This document shows positions 53,445 through 60,890 of a stretch of DNA of 64,000 nt, piece after piece. The notes beneath the pieces are model-generated. The model was not told where the DNA came from. It saw only the letters and a program-made list of their open reading frames with translations, and ran no database searches. The position numbers and the translations under genes are program-made. This stretch comes from Bradyrhizobium canariense (GTDB lineage: Bacteria > Pseudomonadota > Alphaproteobacteria > Rhizobiales > Xanthobacteraceae): assembly GCF_019402665.1 (NCBI RefSeq), contig NZ_VSST01000042.1, positions 1 to 64,000 of the forward strand. The letters run 5' to 3'. Position 1 is the stretch's first letter. Each line of letters begins with the position of its first letter.

Positions 53445-53811
53445 CGAACGTCGGGTGATGAACATCCTGGCCGCCCTCGGGCCCGCCGGCCCGGCGGCGT
53501 TTGAGATATAGGCCGGCGGTCCGTCGGGCAGAGCGCACGGGCTGCGGCGCTCCGCGACGAGCACGCTACGCTGATCCGCGCTCCTGCTGTGTGCACTCCT
53601 GCACAGAGCTCGTAAAGTTGAAGGCAGCTGGGTTCGGCTGCGCCATTTGCCTCGCGTGCCATGCGCCGCGCCAGAATTTTCCGGAATTCCGTAAGCCGGA
53701 GGCCATCTTTTCAACGCTTGAAAAACGCCTTGTGTGCACTTTGGAACCGTCGGCTCCGTCACGGAAACGTAGGGTTCTGGCCGGCGCCGATTCCCGGCCA
53801 GAGCAAGACAT
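53445..53811. other. 367-base spacer upstream of a Crp/Fnr gene, no gene seen
   Basis: Frames present here are Arg/Ser/Cys-rich shadows without ribosome-binding sites. The only symmetry noted is TTCCGGAATTCCG around 53690. It should contain the promoter of the regulator starting at 53812. Confidence 0.4.
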
Positions 53812-54534
53812 GTGACCGGTCGGCCCCAGAACGATCTTCTCCAGCGGCTCAGCCGCACGGATTTCGAACTGTTCGCACCGCACCTCCAGCCGGTCGAACT
53901 CGAGGCGAACCACATCCTGTATCACGCCGGCGACGAGGTCGCGGCGGTCCATTTTCCCTGCCGCTCCACGCTCGTGTCGTTCGCCGTGCCAGTCGAGGAC
54001 GATCGCGAGGTTGAAAGCCTGCTGGTCGGGCGCGAGGGCGCGGTGGGCATTGCCGCCGGCCGCAGCGCCTCGCTGGCCTATTCGCGCATCGTCGTGAAGC
54101 TGGGCGGGACCCTGATGCGGTTGCCGCACCGCGCGCTCGAGCAGGCCCAGCAGAGGTCGGCCACGCTCCACCAGGTCTTCTCGCGCTATGGCGACTGCCA
54201 GTTCGCACAGCTGCTCCAGATCGCGGCCTGCAATGCCGCGCATTCGATCGAGCAGCGCGCCGCCAAGTGGATCATCTCCGCGCAGGAGCACGTCGGCGGC
54301 CCCGAGATCCCCCTCACCCATGAGCAGCTTGCCGGCATGCTCGGCGTCTCCCGCAGCTATGCCAGCCGCGTCATCCAGATGTTCAAGGCGAGGCAGATCC
54401 TCGCGACACGCCGTGGCGCCATCCTGATCCTGGATGCGCCGGCGCTCGAAGCCAGAGCCTGCTCCTGCAACGACTGGGTGAAGAAGCACTTTGACGAGGT
54501 GATGGGACGCACGGCCGCGGACGGTTCGCTTTAG
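53812..54534 (+). CDS. Crp/Fnr-family transcriptional regulator (first of three)
   Basis: 240 residues from a GTG. The cyclic-nucleotide-binding-fold domain (about 15-145) includes LEANHILYHAGDEVAAVHFP and LLVGREGAVG. A dimer helix is followed by the winged HTH (about 150-215), with IPLTHEQLAGMLGVSRSYAS as recognition region. FNR-type N-terminal iron-sulfur cysteines are absent. The C-terminus has ACSCNDWVKKHFDEVM, where two cysteines could respond to redox, but this tail type also occurs in unstudied homologues. The signal is unknown. It is convergent with the next regulator (3-base gap). Confidence 0.9.
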   Translation: MTGRPQNDLLQRLSRTDFELFAPHLQPVELEANHILYHAGDEVAAVHFPCRSTLVSFAVPVEDDREVESLLVGREGAVGIAAGRSASLAYSRIVVKLGGTLMRLPHRALEQAQQRSATLHQVFSRYGDCQFAQLLQIAACNAAHSIEQRAAKWIISAQEHVGGPEIPLTHEQLAGMLGVSRSYASRVIQMFKARQILATRRGAILILDAPALEARACSCNDWVKKHFDEVMGRTAADGSL

Positions 54535-54537
54535 GTC

Positions 54538-55275
54538 TCACGCATGCGGCGGCGATTGGCGCTTCAAGTGCAGATAGGTCGGACTGAAGCCTCCGAGCCG
54601 CTGCAGTTCGCGCCATTTCAGGACGATCAGCTCGCCGTCGCGCATGTCCATGGTCCCGCTCCGCCTGAGCTCGGCGAGCGTCCGGTTCACCGTCGCGATC
54701 GCCATGCCCAGCGTCTCGCCGAGCTGCGCCAGGCTGATCGGCAGACGGCAGCGATTGCCGCGGACGAGCTGCGCGGCGCGGGCGCGGTAGAACAGCTCGC
54801 AGAACAGGTGCGCCATGCGCGCGTGCATCGGCCGGGCGCTATTGTTGGTGATGGCCTCGCGAAAGATAGCGGCATCGAGCAGCGTCTCGCGCCAGACCGA
54901 CAGTGCGAAGGTCGGTCGTCGCCGAAAGGCAATGAACAATTCGCGATGCGGGATGAACGCCACCGAGGCAGGCCCGAGCGCACACAGCCCATGGTCCATC
55001 TGGTCGATGAACAGTCCCTGGGAGTCCGGCAGGTCTCCAGACAAATGGAACGCGAGATATTGCCGCCTGCCGCTGTCGAGCAGATGGTAGCGGGCGATCA
55101 TGCCGGAGACGACCAGCGCCGAATGCTCGGGTTCGTCGCCCTGACGGATGAAATCCTCATTCGGCGCGAACTCGCGCTGCACAAAAGTCAGCCCGCGAAT
55201 TTCGGCGACATCCTCCTGTGCAAGCGCGGTGTGCTCGCCGAGGTTCCGGATCAGCACGTCATGGGCTTTTTCCAT
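54538..55275 (-). CDS. Crp/Fnr-family transcriptional regulator (second of three)
   Basis: 245 residues with sensor fold (about 20-150: EFAPNEDFIRQGDEPEHSAL, LAFHLSGDLPDSQGLF) and HTH (LPISLAQLGETLGMAIATVN, then RTLAELRRSGTMDMRDGEL). The YLAFHLSGDLPD block is typical of rhizobial Crp/Fnr proteins with unknown ligand and lacks cAMP-contacting Arg/Ser. It has no FNR cysteine cluster. It is convergent with the first regulator and divergent from the region leading to the third. Confidence 0.9.
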   Translation of the reverse strand: MEKAHDVLIRNLGEHTALAQEDVAEIRGLTFVQREFAPNEDFIRQGDEPEHSALVVSGMIARYHLLDSGRRQYLAFHLSGDLPDSQGLFIDQMDHGLCALGPASVAFIPHRELFIAFRRRPTFALSVWRETLLDAAIFREAITNNSARPMHARMAHLFCELFYRARAAQLVRGNRCRLPISLAQLGETLGMAIATVNRTLAELRRSGTMDMRDGELIVLKWRELQRLGGFSPTYLHLKRQSPPHA

Positions 55276-55448
55276 GTGTCCCGTTCCATGCGTCCCGCCA
55301 AAAATCCTGCCGGTTCGATCAAATGATACATCTGGCCCGAATCCAGCGGACTAGAACGCGAGACGGAAGCACAGGTTGCTACCGGTTTGCGACGGTACAG
55401 GGTCGCAGCCCCACCATCCCTCGATCGCTGACTGCCCCCGCCCTTCGC

Positions 55449-55688
55449 ATGAGCCCTACGACGATCCTGAAACGCATTCGCCACCTGTTCGCTACGGATT
55501 CGGGCGAGCACCTGGACAGTATCAGCGCTGCCTTCCTGCAAGGCAGGTTGAAGCAGCCGGCGCGGCCGATGTCGGATCAGGAGCTTGCGCACGCCATCCG
55601 CGAGTTCCAGGCGGTTCCCGTGTCCGATTGGACCATCGCAAAACTCTCCCAACGCCTGCTCGAACCGGCCGTGCCGCGTGACGACTGA
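55449..55688 (+). CDS. 79-residue protein of unknown function
   Basis: MSPTTILKRIRHLFATDSGE begins a helical protein that continues HLDSISAAFLQGRLKQPARP and then MSDQELAHAIREFQAVPVSD. It is acidic/basic mixed and soluble. It ends 17 bases before the third Crp/Fnr gene on the same strand, so the two probably form a unit. The long upstream extension of the frame overlaps the divergent regulator's start and is not coding. Function unknown. Confidence 0.62.
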   Translation: MSPTTILKRIRHLFATDSGEHLDSISAAFLQGRLKQPARPMSDQELAHAIREFQAVPVSDWTIAKLSQRLLEPAVPRDD

Positions 55689-55705
55689 AACCCCTCCTCC
55701 TCACC

Positions 55706-56407
55706 ATGCCGCACCCGAAGTTCATCGCGCATCTCCAGGCGATTGAAGGCCTCTCAGAAGACGAACGCCGCCAGATCGCGGGTCTGCCGTCCACGCTGCG
55801 CCAGGTCTCCGACGGCGAGATCGTGCTGCGCCAGGGTGAAGATGCCTCCCGCTGCGTTTTCATCGTCAGCGGCTTCCTCTACCAGGCTCGCATCGTCGGC
55901 GATCGCAGCCAGATCCTCGCCTTCCACGTTCCCGGCGACATGCCGTGCCTGCACACGCTGCTGGTGTCGCCGATGGATGCGGACCTCGTCGGACTTGGAC
56001 CCTCGATCGTCGGCTACGTCGCACACAGCCAACTCAAGCAGCTGCTCGACAGCTCCATTCACCTGACCCGCGCGTTCTGGCGCGAGACGCTGATCGATGC
56101 GGCGATCTCGCGGCAATGGATCGCGCGCCTCGGCGCACAGGCGGCGTTGCCGAAGGTGGCGCATCTGATCTGCGAACTCGCCGCAAGGCTGGAGGTCGTG
56201 GGCCTCGTCAAGAACGGCCGCTTCCAAATGCCGATGACGCAGCGGCATGTCGCCGATGCCTGCGGACTGTCGATCGTCCACGTCAATCGCACCATCCAGG
56301 AGCTGAGAGGGCGCCGATTGATTGCCTGGGAGGGAAGCGAGATCGAGCTGTTGCAACCCGACGAACTCCGCGCGCTCGCGGATTTCACGCCGGATTATCT
56401 GACCTGA
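55706..56407 (+). CDS. Crp/Fnr-family transcriptional regulator (third of three)
   Basis: 233 residues starting MPHPKFIAHLQAIEGLSEDE. The sensor fold contains DGEIVLRQGEDASRCVFIVS and ILAFHVPGDMPCLHTLL, and the HTH PMTQRHVADACGLSIVHVNR and TIQELRGRRLIAWEG. It is of the same subtype as the second regulator (matching AFHxxGDxP block) and may be its paralogue. No FNR cysteine cluster is present. Preceded by a small gene with which it is probably co-transcribed. Confidence 0.9.
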   Translation: MPHPKFIAHLQAIEGLSEDERRQIAGLPSTLRQVSDGEIVLRQGEDASRCVFIVSGFLYQARIVGDRSQILAFHVPGDMPCLHTLLVSPMDADLVGLGPSIVGYVAHSQLKQLLDSSIHLTRAFWRETLIDAAISRQWIARLGAQAALPKVAHLICELAARLEVVGLVKNGRFQMPMTQRHVADACGLSIVHVNRTIQELRGRRLIAWEGSEIELLQPDELRALADFTPDYLT

Positions 56408-56471
56408 CCGAGACGGCCGGCGTTCCAACGAACGACACCTCGAACCGGCACAGCGAAAGCGATCCCCCGCG

Positions 56472-57086
56472 TCACGATCGCGATGGCTTTATCCGCCATG
56501 ATTTGAGCAACGGGCCGCCGGCACCCAGCACGGGATCGGTCTTCGGCTTACGGACCTTGGCGATGCGTTTGCTGGCGTCAGGACGCTCTCGCGTGTCGGT
56601 GCACTCGTCATACGTCCCCTCCTGCGGATACGCTCCGACGACCAGGAAGTCCCGGCTGGACTCGATCAGCCGGTGTCCGGTCCCTGCGGGAAGAACCAGA
56701 ACGTCTCCGGCCTTCACGCTCAGGATTCGCCCCTTGATCCCGCCGCACTCGATCCTAGCCGTGCCGCGTGCCACGCCCATCACTTCGTGGATCTGCGAAT
56801 GGTAGTGGACAAAGTCATACACCGTATCGCGCCAGGAGCGGCCCCAGCCATGACTATCGAACAGCGTGTCGACGATGACCTCTGGAGCAAAACGCCGGGT
56901 CTTCAGGTTCACCGCGCCGCGATAGAGCAACACTGGAAAATGCGGGTTATTCGGCACGATGCCATCGTCCTGGAAGCGGATGGCTGTCGGCTTCCGAGCC
57001 CGCACGAGCGCCCGCAGCGTTGCCGCGTCGGGGTGATCCTCGACGAGCTTCTTGGCGAGATTTTTGATCTGGTCCTTGATCGGCAT
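56472..57086 (-). CDS. cupin-fold protein (YjlB-like)
   Basis: 204 residues. The N-terminal half is helical (MPIKDQIKNLAKKLVEDHPD) and contains IRFQDDGIVPNNPHFPVLLY. The central cupin barrel has metal-ligand motif HYHSQIHEVMGVARGTARIE (about 94-113) and LPAGTGHRL. Members are sugar- or metal-binding proteins or dioxygenases, and function here is open. The C-terminus KPKTDPVLGAGGPLLKSW is also found in family members I recall. It is transcribed alone. Confidence 0.85.
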   Translation of the reverse strand: MPIKDQIKNLAKKLVEDHPDAATLRALVRARKPTAIRFQDDGIVPNNPHFPVLLYRGAVNLKTRRFAPEVIVDTLFDSHGWGRSWRDTVYDFVHYHSQIHEVMGVARGTARIECGGIKGRILSVKAGDVLVLPAGTGHRLIESSRDFLVVGAYPQEGTYDECTDTRERPDASKRIAKVRKPKTDPVLGAGGPLLKSWRIKPSRS

Positions 57087-57190
57087 GGCGTCTCCTCAGC
57101 CGCAATTAAACGGCGGCCGAGGTGATAAGTTTCCCGAGGTGATCCGGTTGGACCGCGCTATCTCCTCGGCGTCACTTCCGGCGAAGACAA

Positions 57191-57229
57191 GCATTCCAGA
57201 AATCGTTCCGCGGCAGCTCTCTGGAATGC
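57191..57229 (-). terminator. hairpin between the LysR gene and the cupin gene
   Basis: GCATTCCAGA and TCTGGAATGC are exact 10-base arms with a 19-base loop, about 100 bases beyond the end of the minus-strand LysR gene. In that direction it is followed by TTGTCTTC, a poor T-run, so it is a possible terminator or an operator for the cupin gene. Confidence 0.4.
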
Positions 57230-57328
57230 TCGCTGCGCTCGCACGGCCACCGCCTTACCCCGGTAGCCGACGTTGGCCGCGCAGGAGCGGAACGACGCGA
57301 TGTGGCAGAAGCAGAAGAACGATCAGTT

Positions 57329-58297
57329 TCAATTTCGCCGATTGGGCGAGGCGTTTCGCTTACCTGCGAGCGGCTTCGCGACCTCTCGGGCGCACTCGAC
57401 GAGCAGCCGCTGAGCAGGGTTTGGCGTTCTGCCCTTCAGCGCAATGATCCCGATCGGCCACATCTGAATAGGCATTTCGACGGGTAAGACCTTCATCGAC
57501 AGCCGCTTCGCGCTGAAGTGCAACATCGATGCCGGAAGGAAACTCAGGAATCGTTCCGACGAAAGCAACGCCGACTGCATAAGGACCGAATACACGGTTA
57601 CGCTGGCACGTGGCACCTCCAGCCCGGAGGCGTGAAATGCGTTGGCAATCCAGCCGCCCGGAAAGCTTTCGCGCGGCGGCAGGCACCAACGCTCGTTGAC
57701 CAGCTCGTCGAGGCGGATCTTGCGCCGCCGCACCCACGGACTGTGCAAGCCTGCAACAACGACACCGCTTTCGTGCAACAGCACTTCAACATCGGTATCG
57801 GCAGCCGGCGTCGAGCTCGGCAGGCGCCCTATCATGAGGTCGATGTCGTGATTGCGCAGATGGCGATCCTGAAGCTCAGGCGGTTCGCCCTCGATGATGT
57901 GAAGCGCGAGCCTCGGATATTGCCGTGATAGCCGGTCGATGATGGCGGGCAGTAATCCGGCCATCACGGGCTCGGTGCTGCCAATGCGCAATTCACCCAC
58001 CGCGGGATCAGCGAGCGATTGCAACTCGTCCACGCCGCTCCGTAAATCGTTGCACAAAGCAATGCTGCGCTTGAGCAAGGCCTTGCCATAAAGCGTGGGC
58101 TCAACGCCGAGCCGGCTGCGCTCCAGAAGCGGAAGGCCGATCGTTTGCTCCAGGTTCGCGAGCATCTTGGATATGACAGGCTGAGAAATGGCGAGGTGCT
58201 CGGCCGCCTTCGCCATGCTCCCGTATTCCACGACGGCGATAAACACGCTCAGCTGCCGCAGCTTGATCCGACGGCTGATTTGGGATGCATCGAGCAT
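57329..58297 (-). CDS. LysR-type regulator of the Bug/dioxygenase pair
   Basis: 322 residues; HTH KLRQLSVFIAVVEYGSMAKA and AEHLAISQPVISKMLANLEQ (about 12-50), effector domain about 95-300. It has the GbpR/CbbR-like composition seen in regulators of aromatic degradation. It is divergent from the Bug receptor gene across 113 bases, which contain a repeated AATAGAAC. It most likely controls the receptor/dioxygenase operon in response to an aromatic compound. Confidence 0.92.
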   Translation of the reverse strand: MLDASQISRRIKLRQLSVFIAVVEYGSMAKAAEHLAISQPVISKMLANLEQTIGLPLLERSRLGVEPTLYGKALLKRSIALCNDLRSGVDELQSLADPAVGELRIGSTEPVMAGLLPAIIDRLSRQYPRLALHIIEGEPPELQDRHLRNHDIDLMIGRLPSSTPAADTDVEVLLHESGVVVAGLHSPWVRRRKIRLDELVNERWCLPPRESFPGGWIANAFHASGLEVPRASVTVYSVLMQSALLSSERFLSFLPASMLHFSAKRLSMKVLPVEMPIQMWPIGIIALKGRTPNPAQRLLVECAREVAKPLAGKRNASPNRRN

Positions 58298-58316
58298 GCG
58301 ACCCTTTCCGAAATGG

Positions 58317-58340
58317 AATAGAACTATTGAGAAATAGAAC
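58317..58340. promoter_or_regulatory. direct repeat AATAGAAC in the LysR/Bug divergent promoter
   Basis: AATAGAAC occurs at 58317-58324 and 58333-58340, sixteen bases apart start to start, in an AT-rich part of a GC-rich region. It is a plausible regulator or RNA-polymerase recognition area. Confidence 0.4.
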
Positions 58341-58410
58341 TTTTCTTATATAGGTCCGCGGGACAAGCTGCAATTCGCGTTACCCTCCACCGCCAAGGTT
58401 TGGAGCAGCC

Positions 58411-59391
58411 ATGTCGACCATTTATCTTCCCCGTCGCACTTTCCTGCTGGGAAGCCTCGCGGGATTGTTGCTGCCCGGCAAGGTCGTCGCGCAACCTTAT
58501 CCGACCAATCTCATACGGATTGTCGTCCCTACCGGTGCGGGCACACCGCCCGACATTATCAGCCGCATGGTCGCGGACGGGCTCGCGGCCAATGAAGGCT
58601 GGCGGCTCGTGGTGGAAGATCGCCCGGGTGCGCTGCAGACCATTGCCATGAACGACGTGGCCGGCCGTCCGGCGGACGGCTATACACTGCTGACCATGAG
58701 CCTTCCGATGACGGTCACTCCGTCTCTGCTTCCGAAAGCGGAGGTACGGCCGGACGTGGATTTCGATCCGGTGATCAAGATATCGAAGTCCTACACTGTG
58801 CTCGTTACAACGCCTTCCTTGCCGGTCGGCTCGCTGTCCGATCTGGTGGCGCTGCTCAAGAGCAAGCCGGGGAAGCTCAACTTCTCTTCCGCCGGCTTCG
58901 GCACTCCCTCGCATCTGATCGGCGAAATGTTTGCATTGCAGGCCGGAGTGCACGCCACCCACGTGCCCTACCAGCAATTCTCCCAAGCAATCACCGATCT
59001 GATCAGCGGCAACGTCCAATACATGTTCGTCACCACGCTTCCGGTTATTGATCTCATCGCGACCGGCAAGTTGCGAGCGCTTGCCGTCACCGCCCCCACC
59101 AGGATTGCTGCCCTGGGGGACGTTCCCACTGTGATCGAGGCAGGCCTCCCCGATCTGGTGACAGCCGATTGGATCGGCTTTGCGGCCAAGCGTGGAACGG
59201 CTGCAGAAATAAAGTCGCAGCTTAACAAGGCAATTAACAAGGTACTTGTCGAACCGAAGATCCACGCTTCGCTCGATAAGATAGGAGCGGTAGCCGTGGG
59301 TGGCACCGCTGCAGAATTTGGTGAGGGAATCCAGACTGACATCGCCCACTGGGCCAAGGTCGTCAAGGATGCGGATATCAGGCTACCTTGA
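58411..59391 (+). CDS. Bug/TctC-family periplasmic solute-binding protein
   Basis: 326 residues; signal peptide with a twin-arginine-like RRTFLLGSLAGLLLPG and cleavage near VVAQPY. Mature motifs are IRIVVPTGAGTPPDIISRMV, LNFSSAGFGTPSHLIGEMFA and VPYQQFSQAITDLISGNVQY, typical of this family. Such receptors bind carboxylates or aromatic acids; no TctA/TctB membrane partner is present. Its stop overlaps the dioxygenase start (TGATG), so the pair is translationally coupled. Confidence 0.92.
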   Translation: MSTIYLPRRTFLLGSLAGLLLPGKVVAQPYPTNLIRIVVPTGAGTPPDIISRMVADGLAANEGWRLVVEDRPGALQTIAMNDVAGRPADGYTLLTMSLPMTVTPSLLPKAEVRPDVDFDPVIKISKSYTVLVTTPSLPVGSLSDLVALLKSKPGKLNFSSAGFGTPSHLIGEMFALQAGVHATHVPYQQFSQAITDLISGNVQYMFVTTLPVIDLIATGKLRALAVTAPTRIAALGDVPTVIEAGLPDLVTADWIGFAAKRGTAAEIKSQLNKAINKVLVEPKIHASLDKIGAVAVGGTAAEFGEGIQTDIAHWAKVVKDADIRLP

Positions 59392-60002
59392 TGAGCCAGA
59401 CCACATCCAAAGCCCAGACGAGTGGCCGCGATGCAGCAGCATTGGCGATTACGCCCCCACAAATTGTCGGCCCGTTCTACCCGGTCTCGGAGCACCCCGA
59501 TCTGGCAACCGATCTGGCGCGTCCAAGCGGCAGCACCGTTGAGGCGCTGGGTCAGCTCATCCATATCAGCGGACGCGTGCTCACGCGTTCGGGAGCGCCG
59601 GTGCCGCATGCACGCATTGACATCTGGCAAGCCAACGCGGCGGGGAAATATCGTCATCCAAGCGACAACAACCCGGCGCCGCTCGACCCCAATTTCAAAG
59701 GCTTCGCGCGTCTCACAACGGATGCGGCTGGGCGCTACAGCTTTCGTACGGTCAAACCCGGCCGCTATCCGACAGCAGAAGGCGACGTCAGGCCGCCGCA
59801 CATTCACCTCGCCGTCGAGGGGCGGTTCGATCGCCTGGTAACCCAGCTGTATTTCGCTGGCGAAAGAGAAAATGTGACCGACCGCTGGCTCAATGCGGCT
59901 CCGCATCCGGAAAGGTTGATCATTGTTCTGCAAGATTCGCCATCGCGCCTTGAGAGGCATGCGTTGGTCGCGAATTTTGACATTGTTCTTGCCAGCGGAT
60001 GA
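59391..60002 (+). CDS. intradiol ring-cleavage dioxygenase
   Basis: A non-haem Fe(III) dioxygenase that opens catechol-type rings between the hydroxyls, 203 residues. The ligands are visible: Tyr in AAGKYRHPS, Tyr in KPGRYPTAEG and two His in RPPHIHLAV. The N-terminal GPFYP and a C-terminal beta-sandwich match the protocatechuate 3,4-dioxygenase type (single-chain versions of that family). The exact substrate is not determinable. It has a short leader and is coupled to the Bug gene. After it, the window becomes non-coding. Confidence 0.92.
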   Translation: MSQTTSKAQTSGRDAAALAITPPQIVGPFYPVSEHPDLATDLARPSGSTVEALGQLIHISGRVLTRSGAPVPHARIDIWQANAAGKYRHPSDNNPAPLDPNFKGFARLTTDAAGRYSFRTVKPGRYPTAEGDVRPPHIHLAVEGRFDRLVTQLYFAGERENVTDRWLNAAPHPERLIIVLQDSPSRLERHALVANFDIVLASG

Positions 60003-60027
60003 CAAGCTGTTTGAGGTGGCACCAAGC

Positions 60028-60640
60028 CCGATTTGGGTCATTCGCCACTGGGCAGACGCGTCGGGCAAAACACCCCGTCAAGCCATCGGCGCAAAAACAT
60101 TTTGCTTTTCCGAATTTCGGATTTGTGGCATACAGCCCGCATCCTGGCCCTGCCAAAGGGGCGTTCGCGACCGTCACGACATGCGGGCCGGGTGGCGGTG
60201 GACGCGGCAGCGACGGCGCGGGCGGCGTGATGACCGGGCGGGCAACCGTGAGTCCTCACGCGACGCGTACGACACGGCGCTGGAGAGCGGGCTTGTCGGT
60301 CATCGGGGGTGAGCACACGCAAGCCCTCGACGATTTCGGCGGGACCGTCCGCGGACGGAGAAGTCGTGTGGTCCTGACGCCCGGGGTCTGTGCGTCAAGC
60401 CTCGCGGTGATGTGGCGGCCCAACCGGGCGCGCGCATCAGCGATCGGCGGGGCGACGGGGGCAATAGTGCATCGCTCCCCGGGGAGAGCACGAAGGACAC
60501 CGTTAAAACCATCCGCGCAGGGAAGGCCGGGCGATCGGCCACCCAATCGGTCCACCCCGTGTGCATTCCTGTAGCGCACGGACCAACGGGTGCCGCCGGC
60601 GCCCGGCCTTCCCTGCGCCCTTTGGCTTCCATTGGGCGAT
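60028..60640. repeat. non-coding stretch resembling a dispersed Bradyrhizobiaceae repeat
   Basis: About 610 bases without a credible gene, although several open frames overlap here. The text (for example GATTTGGGTCATTCGCC and CTGGGCAGACGCGTCGGGC near the left end, and CGCAGGGAAGGCCGGG at the right) resembles a long repeat I recall from many intergenic sites in Bradyrhizobium, Rhodopseudomonas and Nitrobacter. Only one copy is in the window. The right part contains the nested stem at 60516-60617. Confidence 0.55.
60516..60617. other. nested long-stem structure, candidate structured RNA
   Basis: Outer arms CGCAGGGAAGGCCGGG (60516-60531) and CCCGGCCTTCCCTGCG (60602-60617) are exact 16-base complements. 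Inside, CCACCC can pair with GGGTG, and an inner hairpin CCGTGTGC/GCGCACGG pairs fully with one G-U. The layered pairing with a wobble pair is what one expects for a folded RNA. Confidence 0.5.
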
Positions 60641-60728
60641 CAACGGCAGCAAGGCTCGGGCAGAACCTGCCGGGGGAACGCGCGGCCATGGCCCCTCGCC
60701 TGCGAAATACGCAACGCGGCCTATCCGC

Positions 60729-60812
60729 GTCATGGCCGGGCTTGTCCCGGCCATCCACGCCTTGCCACGCGGCACGAAGAACGTGGATGGCCGGGACGAG
60801 CCCGGGCATGAC
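60729..60812. repeat. palindromic repeat with 31-base arms
   Basis: Left arm from GTCATGGCCGGGC to CATCCACG (60729-60759) and right arm from CGTGGATGG to GGGCATGAC (60782-60812) are inverted copies with two mismatches around a 22-base loop. Each arm has its own internal GGCCGGG/CCCGGCC symmetry. It is a REP-like element lying just before the promoter of the caspase-fold gene. Confidence 0.78.
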
Positions 60813-60890
60813 GGACAGTACGCATGTGGCGCCGCTTTTCGCCGGCGCGCCGGACTGTTAGACTGGCGTCATTATTTTTGGGGAATTTTG

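Noticed and set aside
59999..60574. 191-codon plus-strand frame after the dioxygenase gene
   Set aside because: It lies in the repeat-like stretch, lacks a ribosome-binding site and shows no domain; such frames are usual in this repeat.
60300..60809. 169-codon minus-strand frame in the non-coding repeat region
   Set aside because: It runs across two palindromic repeats and its residues are low-complexity Arg/Pro/Ala; no homologous domain is recognisable.
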